NCBI GenBank assembly: GCA_023313575.1
Contig: JAJTTP010000001.1
Location: 2,666,001-2,730,000, forward strand
DNA: 64,000 nt
Reading direction: 5' to 3'
DNA from: Eutypella sp. D-1
Lineage: Eukaryota > Ascomycota > Sordariomycetes > Xylariales > Diatrypaceae
Under the pieces are notes generated by a model that worked only from the letters and a program-made list of their open reading frames with translations, was not told where the DNA came from and did not search any database. Each line of letters opens with the position of its first letter. Position 1 is the stretch's first letter. The translations under genes and the position numbers were made by a program. Of the stretch, positions 58,801 through 64,000 are shown piece by piece.

Positions 58801-59797
58801 ATGATGTTTCAGGCCTCCCAGCTCGGCCTCGGTTCCCAGTGGGCCGAGACGAAGAAGGCTTACGAACAGGCCAACGATCTTCTTGGCGATATCGTCAAGG
58901 TCACCCCCACTTCCAAGGTTGTTGGTGACCTGGCCCAGTTCATGGTTTCTAGAAAGCTCACCCCCGAGGCTGTTGTCGAGCGCGCAGGCGAGCTCGACTT
59001 CCCTGACTCCGTGTATGACTTCCTCGGAGGCTGGATGGGACAGCCATACGGTGGGTTCCCCGAGCCTTTCCGCACAAAGGCCCTGCGAGACCGGATCAAG
59101 CTCGACAAGAGGCCCGGGCTCACCCTGGGAAACACCAATTTCGAAGAGAGGCGGACCAAACTTGTTAAGAAATGGGGCCATGCCACAGAGACCGACCTTG
59201 CCTCCGATATCATGTATGGGGATGTTTTCGAGGACTACATGAAATTCATCCAGAAGTTTGGCGACCTGTCAGTTCTGCCGACCAAGTACTTTCTCTCAGC
59301 GCCGCAGATTGGTGAGGAGTTCCACGTAGAGCTGGAGAAGGGCAAGGTGTTAATCCTGAAGCTCTTGGCTGTGGGTCCACTGTCCGAGAAGACGGGCCAG
59401 CGCGAAGTGTTCTACGAGATGAACGGAGAGGTCCGCCAGGTCTCAGTCGACGATAAGAAGGCCAACGTAGAGAACATCAGCCGCGGTCCCAAGGCGGACT
59501 CTGAAGATCCCGCCCAGATTGGCGCCCCGATGACCGGTATGCTCATCAAGCTGCACGTCAAGGAGGGCCAAGTGATCAAGAAGGGCGATTCGCTCGCAGT
59601 GATGACTGCTATGAAGATGGTAAGTTATATTTATATTTCCTATGTAGTAGTATTTTGACTTGAACGGTGTTATTGACGTTCCATCACAGGAACTTCCGAT
59701 GACCGCTCCCCACGACGGAAAGGTATCGGATCTACAGGTCAAGCAAGGAGAGGCTCTCCAGAATGGCGACCTAATATGCAAGATCATCGAGGCATAA
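55804..59797 (+). CDS. pyc: Pyruvate carboxylase
   Basis: Biotin enzyme that makes oxaloacetate from pyruvate, bicarbonate and ATP; cytosolic in most fungi. Six exons: 55804-55993, 56081-56101, 56157-56366, 56436-56497, 56575-59619 and 59690-59797 (1211 residues). The second exon is 21 bases and encodes VANRGEI, the start of the biotin-carboxylase domain. ATP-grasp features follow (KAAYGGGGRGMR, ERDCSVQRRHQK, EINPRIQVEHTITEE). The transcarboxylase domain shows DTTWRDAHQSLLATRVRT, IKDMAGVLKP and the metal motif HVHTHDSAGTG. The biotin lysine is in AMKM (Lys 1175), and the last intron falls directly after this methionine. The N-terminal 60 residues before VANRGEI are polar with no presequence, arguing for a cytosolic enzyme. 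Confidence 0.97.
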
Positions 59798-61188
59798 TGT
59801 AGCCTAGGATATGAGGGTTTTTTTTCTTTGTTTAGGGGGGGGGGGGTGGTATTGTCCCTGGCTTGTCTTCTATGGGATTGCTTCCTGGGTTCCTGTTCAT
59901 GCCAGTGTAGTTCTGCGGGTAACATATTAACCAAAATCAGAGAGAATCAGCTGTGTCAAATCATAGGAAACTAGATACTTAGTCGAGAAACCTGAATATC
60001 ATTGGAACAAGTTGGAAATTAATACCCAACGAGTACTCACTCGGCGGTAGGAAACGCCTCGCTTTCGACACCATACAAGCCTTTTCGAGAGCGTAGGGGC
60101 GCAGGGTTTTCTATAGCATAGAGATACAACACCTCTTGGCTACCTACACAAGTACGAATACCCAAAGTGGTGTTCTCGCCAGGGTAGTAAACTGACCCGT
60201 CCCTCAGCCATTGCTTTTGCCCGTAAGCCACTATACTTAGGTAGTTACCAGTGTGATGTGATTATGGCCACGAGGCCATCCCACCACAGGTTATTTTTCA
60301 GTCACGACAGTAGATAAAAGCTTATCTAGGAGTAGGAGCTGGGGAGGATCTCTAAGTAGCGAATTTCTCAAGGGGTTCTTTCCCTAGCCAGGTGTATTTT
60401 TCGACTTACCACCATAATGCGCGAGCTTCAAGTGTGCTCTTGAAAGCAGGCCTGGGGAAGTCTGCTGAGCCGCCGAAGGGGGGACGAGGGCTAGAACGTG
60501 TTTGTCCGGGCGTTGAAAGCAAGAAGCAAAAAAGTCTGATTATATTTTCAGCTATCTATCTCCCGAGTACAGGTTATCAGTGGAACCTCGACCTCAATCG
60601 GATGGAAACAGTCTACAACATCTAAGCAATACCCCGCGTTTGCCATCGATGTGGCTTGTATTAGCACTGCAACGTACGTTGCCGTAAAAGATTTGCCTTT
60701 GTCGTAAAGGGGCAGACCAGCGTCTGCTTGTTAGCCGTTCCTGGTTACTCGTATCTAGAAGTGCGATGACAATCTAGGGGGGCGGGTGAGTGAGTGAGTA
60801 TACGTACAGTCCCAGTACACCTAGCCTGCCCACACCTAGCCTGCCCGTCCATGGTTACTCCATTACGTGGATAAGCAAACCCAGCTGCTTTCTTGCCCCG
60901 CCTACAAGCTCACTCCTCCCACCTTCGTATTGTATGCTTATTCAAGACAGGTAAATGCAAAGATAATTTCCTCACTTTGCAGAGCCTTTCCACTACTACA
61001 CGAAGCATAGGCCCGTGGACGGATGGCAAGTCGACCCAGAAACCACACTCGACACACCACATACACACCTTCCCTTGCTTGCCTGCCCAACGCAGAAATC
61101 TATCACCAAACAACAGGCAGTTATAGATAAAACGAGCACCGAAACGCCACTTAATCTATCAATCAAACCCGTCTATCTGTGCATCTAC
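59798..61188. other. Spacer between pyruvate carboxylase and small membrane protein
   Basis: No supported gene. A G-run (59837-59845) lies in the 3' flank. A direct repeat of CACACCTAGCCTGCCC-type sequence is seen at about 60815-60850. A CA/CT-rich leader precedes the next ORF. Confidence 0.5.
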
Positions 61189-61509
61189 ATGCCAACCAAC
61201 CCAGCAATACAGCCTCGGATGTCCAGCAACAGCACGACCACCACCACTACCACGGCAGTGGCAGCCCTGGCGTCCGATGTGCTGGCCCTGGGGAGCCGGG
61301 ACCTGCCCCCGGGGGACCCGGACCGGGCGCAGCCGCTGTATATCCTGTTCATCCCGGGCGTGATACTTCTTGTCACGTTGGGCGTCTTGGCCCTCACGGT
61401 CGCATACTGCTGGCTGCGCCGGTGCTTGGTGCGCGGCGGCCACGGCAACCGCCTCCACCGCGCTGAGGACTGCTGCTTTCCCCCGCGGTACCGTATGCCG
61501 TGGTCGTGA
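61189..61509 (+). CDS. Small single-span membrane protein, hypothetical
   Basis: A 106-residue ORF from the first ATG of the frame (61189), with an alternative ATG at 61219. A threonine/serine-rich N-terminus (SSNSTTTTTTTAVAALA) is followed by polar GSRDLPPGDPDRAQP, one strong membrane helix (LYILFIPGVILLVTLGVLALTVAYC) and a basic, cysteine-containing tail (LRRCLVRGGHGNRLHRAEDCCFPPRYRMPW). By the positive-inside rule the N-terminus would be outside. No family recognised. High GC relative to the flanks supports coding. Confidence 0.6.
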   Translation: MPTNPAIQPRMSSNSTTTTTTTAVAALASDVLALGSRDLPPGDPDRAQPLYILFIPGVILLVTLGVLALTVAYCWLRRCLVRGGHGNRLHRAEDCCFPPRYRMPWS

Positions 61510-62687
61510 GGCGTAGACCCCAAAGAGTGTACGGAGACAGGAGAGGAGCGCTGCTCTGGCTTGCTATACGGGCGACTGTGATTTATGTCACTCACCTCAC
61601 TTACTTGTCTCTAGAGTCTCTCTGCTCTAGTAAGTAAGCCTGCAAAGTCGAAAGGCCATGGTTTCGGTACGCCCGCTGGCTATGATGAGAGCCTCGCTCA
61701 CATAGGCGCAGCTACCCCCGACAGACGTACGGATCTTCGCGCGAGGGAGGATGGCACAGGAGGCGGCGGCACACCGAAGATCCAACTCATGGGTGCTCCA
61801 CGAATCCGGGCGCAGACCAAGGCGAACGAACGCCTTGAACCCGTACGAGGGATGGACGCTTGAACGGGTACAGTGCTTGCGTTACTAGGTCAAAGTAGAC
61901 GAATCAATGAGTTTCCTTGCTGCACTGCACGTTTGTGACAGCGGTTCGCAAATCGATATATGCTGCTGACTTGTCACGTCTTGCTGGGTATCATGGTGAA
62001 GTCCACTACGACGATGCCTAGTTGTTATGTTCCTGTGTGGACCGAGCCGTCCTTATGGGAATGGATATCGTTGTATTTTGTCAAAGGGGTGATCGTATAC
62101 AGAACACAATGAGTGGTGGGCAAGCTTAGACAGGAAGAGTAGGCTGAGAACAAAAGTTATCGTGATCATGGGTATCTCAGATACCTACTTACATAGATAT
62201 CTTCATACCTAAGGATATGCAGGTAAGTAGCCAGCCTACAGCAACAACAGTTGGCAACTAGGGTGGAAATATTGGGAAAGCATGTCAGTAGCTGTATCAA
62301 CCAAGTGGTAGATTCCTCTTGTTTTTTTTTTCTCGGCGTAAGTAAGCTAAACATGTGGAAAACAAACGACAAAACGGATAGATGGGAAACCAAAACCTGG
62401 AACCTAAGACATGGTATATATCGTTAAAAAGAAAAAAGCCAACAAACAACGTATTGTATACAAAAAAACCAGTCAGAGTTATATCTTTTTGGGGGAAAGA
62501 CCATGGGAAAGTCGGGTGCGGTCGTCCTGATAACCCGGATCGCACCCGAAACCGGCACCCGCGGCGGCCGTGTTGTCATGTTCTGGCCAACCCACCCAAT
62601 CAAACCCTACCAGTCCGGCAGAGACGGATCAGGAAGACCAGATATTAAGAAAAAAAGACAGTTAATCCAACATCACTTCTTCGCATC
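61510..62687. other. Spacer between convergent genes
   Basis: No supported gene. Overlapping minor ORFs at 62297-62730 run through an A-rich segment and show no family features. Confidence 0.55.
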
Positions 62688-64000
62688 TCACATCCGCATC
62701 TCCTCCCTCAGTTGGCTCCTTGGGCCCTGACCCTGGCCGTTGCTGCTCATGTTGTTCATCATGAACATAGCACTCTCCCTACGCTTAGCCCTAGCCCTGT
62801 GCCTGTCGTCCGGGGCCGCTAGATTATTGTTATTGTTGTTCTCGTAGCCCTGTTCGTACGAGTACTCGTAAAGCGGGCGGTCGTACGCCGGCTGCTGCGG
62901 CTGCTGTTGTGGCTGCTGCCGTGGCATCGGAAACTGCATCTGGTCGTAAGGAGCCGTGAGCCCGCTCTCGTAGGCCGGCCGCAAGGACGCCTGTGAAGTG
63001 CTCCCTTGCGGGTTCATGTACGGGGCCTCGTAACCGTTTTGTCGGTAGGCTCCAGCGGCTGCCGCGGGCGGGGGTGTGGGAGAGTGTGTGGGCCGCTGCT
63101 GCTCCATCAGTCTTTGGTGGTGAGGAGAGGCTCTTCCGCCAGAAGTACCCGGGCGTTGCGGCAGCGAATCGGTAGGAGGGCGTAGGTCCAGCTCTGCGAT
63201 GGGCGTCGGGAGCTGGTATTCTTCTGGCTCGATGCCAAATACGGCCTGATAGTTCTGCAGCAGTAGCGCGAATACGGGAGCCGGTATATTGAGGGTGGGA
63301 GAGAAGACTATGCCGACATTGCGCACCGTCATCTTGTTCATGTCTGCATGGTTGATGATCTTGATCAGGAAGGCGATCAGATATTTCAACAGGGTCGCAT
63401 TGGCCTGCGGTAACCGCTCCACCAGTTCTGCTACTGCCGCGAGTTTCTCCTTGCGGTTTGTCATTTCTGTGGTATTGACGAAGTGCATATGCAGTTCCCT
63501 GGTGAGGATGGTAGTTGGAAGCTCGCGAAGATAGAGCTTGAGCAGCGACGCTACAGCATGGATATCGTAGTACGTCTCATCAGTGAGTAGGTTTACGTCG
63601 CCTTCCGTGTTGAACCTCTCACGCAGCTGCTTGATGACGATGTTTGAGCCGCTTAGACGAAATATGCCCTCCTCCAGGATCGCGTTTTTAACGTCTAGAT
63701 ACTGGATGCAGCGATATACCACGGCCGGAAGAGGCACGCTGACGTCAGTGGGACTGTTGAATCGGACGGCCTCGGATAGCATTGCGCCAAAGACATGCCG
63801 CACAGGTCCTCGTGATTCGTTTGCTCCGGCACCAGCGTTGTTTCCCCCGCCGTACAGAGGCTCTGGTTCTTCAGGCGAGGCACGAGCCCTAGGGCCAAAA
63901 CCAAAGAAACTCCGCTTCCTTTGCTTCTTCTCTTCGGTGGTTGGTCCAGGGGGTGCCAGCGAGGACGAGGGCTTTCCACCCCATGTTGCTGAATCTGCAA
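62688..64000 (-). CDS. RhoGAP-domain protein, C-terminal part (5' end outside window)
   Basis: Partial minus-strand frame, open to the right edge (437 codons visible). It encodes a Rho-family GTPase-activating domain: HVFGAMLSEAVRF, LPAVVYRCIQYLD, the arginine-finger motif EEGIFRLSGSNIVIKQL, AVASLLKLYLRELPTTI and MTVRNVGIVFSPTLNIPAPV. The order and the phrasing around the finger resemble fungal Bem3-type Cdc42 GAPs, whose PX/PH domains would lie upstream and outside the window. The segment before the domain is basic (KKQRKRSFFGFG). After the domain comes a disordered tail rich in proline, glutamine (QQPQQQPQQP) and an asparagine run, ending GPRSQLREEMRM. No intron is seen in the visible part. 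Confidence 0.92.
   Translation of the reverse strand, partial: ADSATWGGKPSSSLAPPGPTTEEKKQRKRSFFGFGPRARASPEEPEPLYGGGNNAGAGANESRGPVRHVFGAMLSEAVRFNSPTDVSVPLPAVVYRCIQYLDVKNAILEEGIFRLSGSNIVIKQLRERFNTEGDVNLLTDETYYDIHAVASLLKLYLRELPTTILTRELHMHFVNTTEMTNRKEKLAAVAELVERLPQANATLLKYLIAFLIKIINHADMNKMTVRNVGIVFSPTLNIPAPVFALLLQNYQAVFGIEPEEYQLPTPIAELDLRPPTDSLPQRPGTSGGRASPHHQRLMEQQRPTHSPTPPPAAAAGAYRQNGYEAPYMNPQGSTSQASLRPAYESGLTAPYDQMQFPMPRQQPQQQPQQPAYDRPLYEYSYEQGYENNNNNNLAAPDDRHRARAKRRESAMFMMNNMSSNGQGQGPRSQLREEMRM

Noticed and set aside
56587..59181. Minus-strand ORFs of 208 and 192 codons opposite pyruvate carboxylase
   Set aside because: Antisense to a highly conserved coding exon; no independent motifs.
48215..59797. 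Metabolic cluster of MPC1 and pyruvate carboxylase
   Set aside because: A 6.6 kb spacer, no shared motif beyond the dispersed palindrome, and ordinary housekeeping structure.

Overview
The window is nuclear DNA of a filamentous ascomycete, most likely a Sordariomycete. Coding exons are GC-rich. They are interrupted by short introns of about 45-130 bases with fungal signals (GTAAGT-type donors, CTAAC/CTGAC branch sites, CAG/TAG acceptors). The protein set is fungal: nitrate reductase, RTA1-family membrane protein, Hrq1 helicase, DUF3405 protein, M28 leucine aminopeptidase, AFG1 ATPase, SmB, uL5/Rpl11, MPC1, pyruvate carboxylase and a Bem3-like RhoGAP. Genes are separated by long AT-richer spacers. 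No tRNA, rRNA, CRISPR array or intact transposon was recognised.

Layout. 1-16 kb: 3' part of nitrate reductase (+); RTA1-like transporter (-); Yrb2/Hba1-type RanBP1-domain protein (+) with a lysine-rich ORF 72 bases behind it; a cupin-like protein with a C-terminal anchor (+); Hrq1 helicase (+). 16-28 kb: RRM-fold protein (+); a promoter-like segment leading into a nested minisatellite; a small secreted four-cysteine protein (+); secreted leucine aminopeptidase (-); a type II membrane DUF3405 protein (-). 28-44 kb: AFG1-type mitochondrial ATPase (-); two small orphan genes (+), the first with an unresolved 5' end; a four-span MARVEL-like protein (+); a 987-residue disordered basic protein (-). 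44-64 kb: Rpl11 (-), SmB (+) and MPC1 (+); a gene desert of about 6.6 kb; pyruvate carboxylase (+); a short single-span membrane protein (+); and a RhoGAP protein (-) that runs off the right edge.

Most genes are housekeeping loci that do not form a pathway cluster. MPC1 and pyruvate carboxylase are consecutive recognised genes that both handle mitochondrial or cytosolic pyruvate, but a 6.6 kb spacer lies between them and co-regulation cannot be inferred.

The most distinctive non-genic signal is a 10-base palindrome, TACCTAGGTA, found at eight intergenic sites with further copies in the shifted register TAGGTACCTA. The second is the two-level minisatellite at about 18.87-19.16 kb, which begins just after a TATA box, a CT-rich leader and a perfect GTAAGT donor. 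Splicing oddities include a 9-base exon in SmB, a 21-base exon in pyruvate carboxylase and an ATG-only first exon in Rpl11. Exon boundaries were derived by hand from splice signals and reading-frame continuity, so they are predictions.
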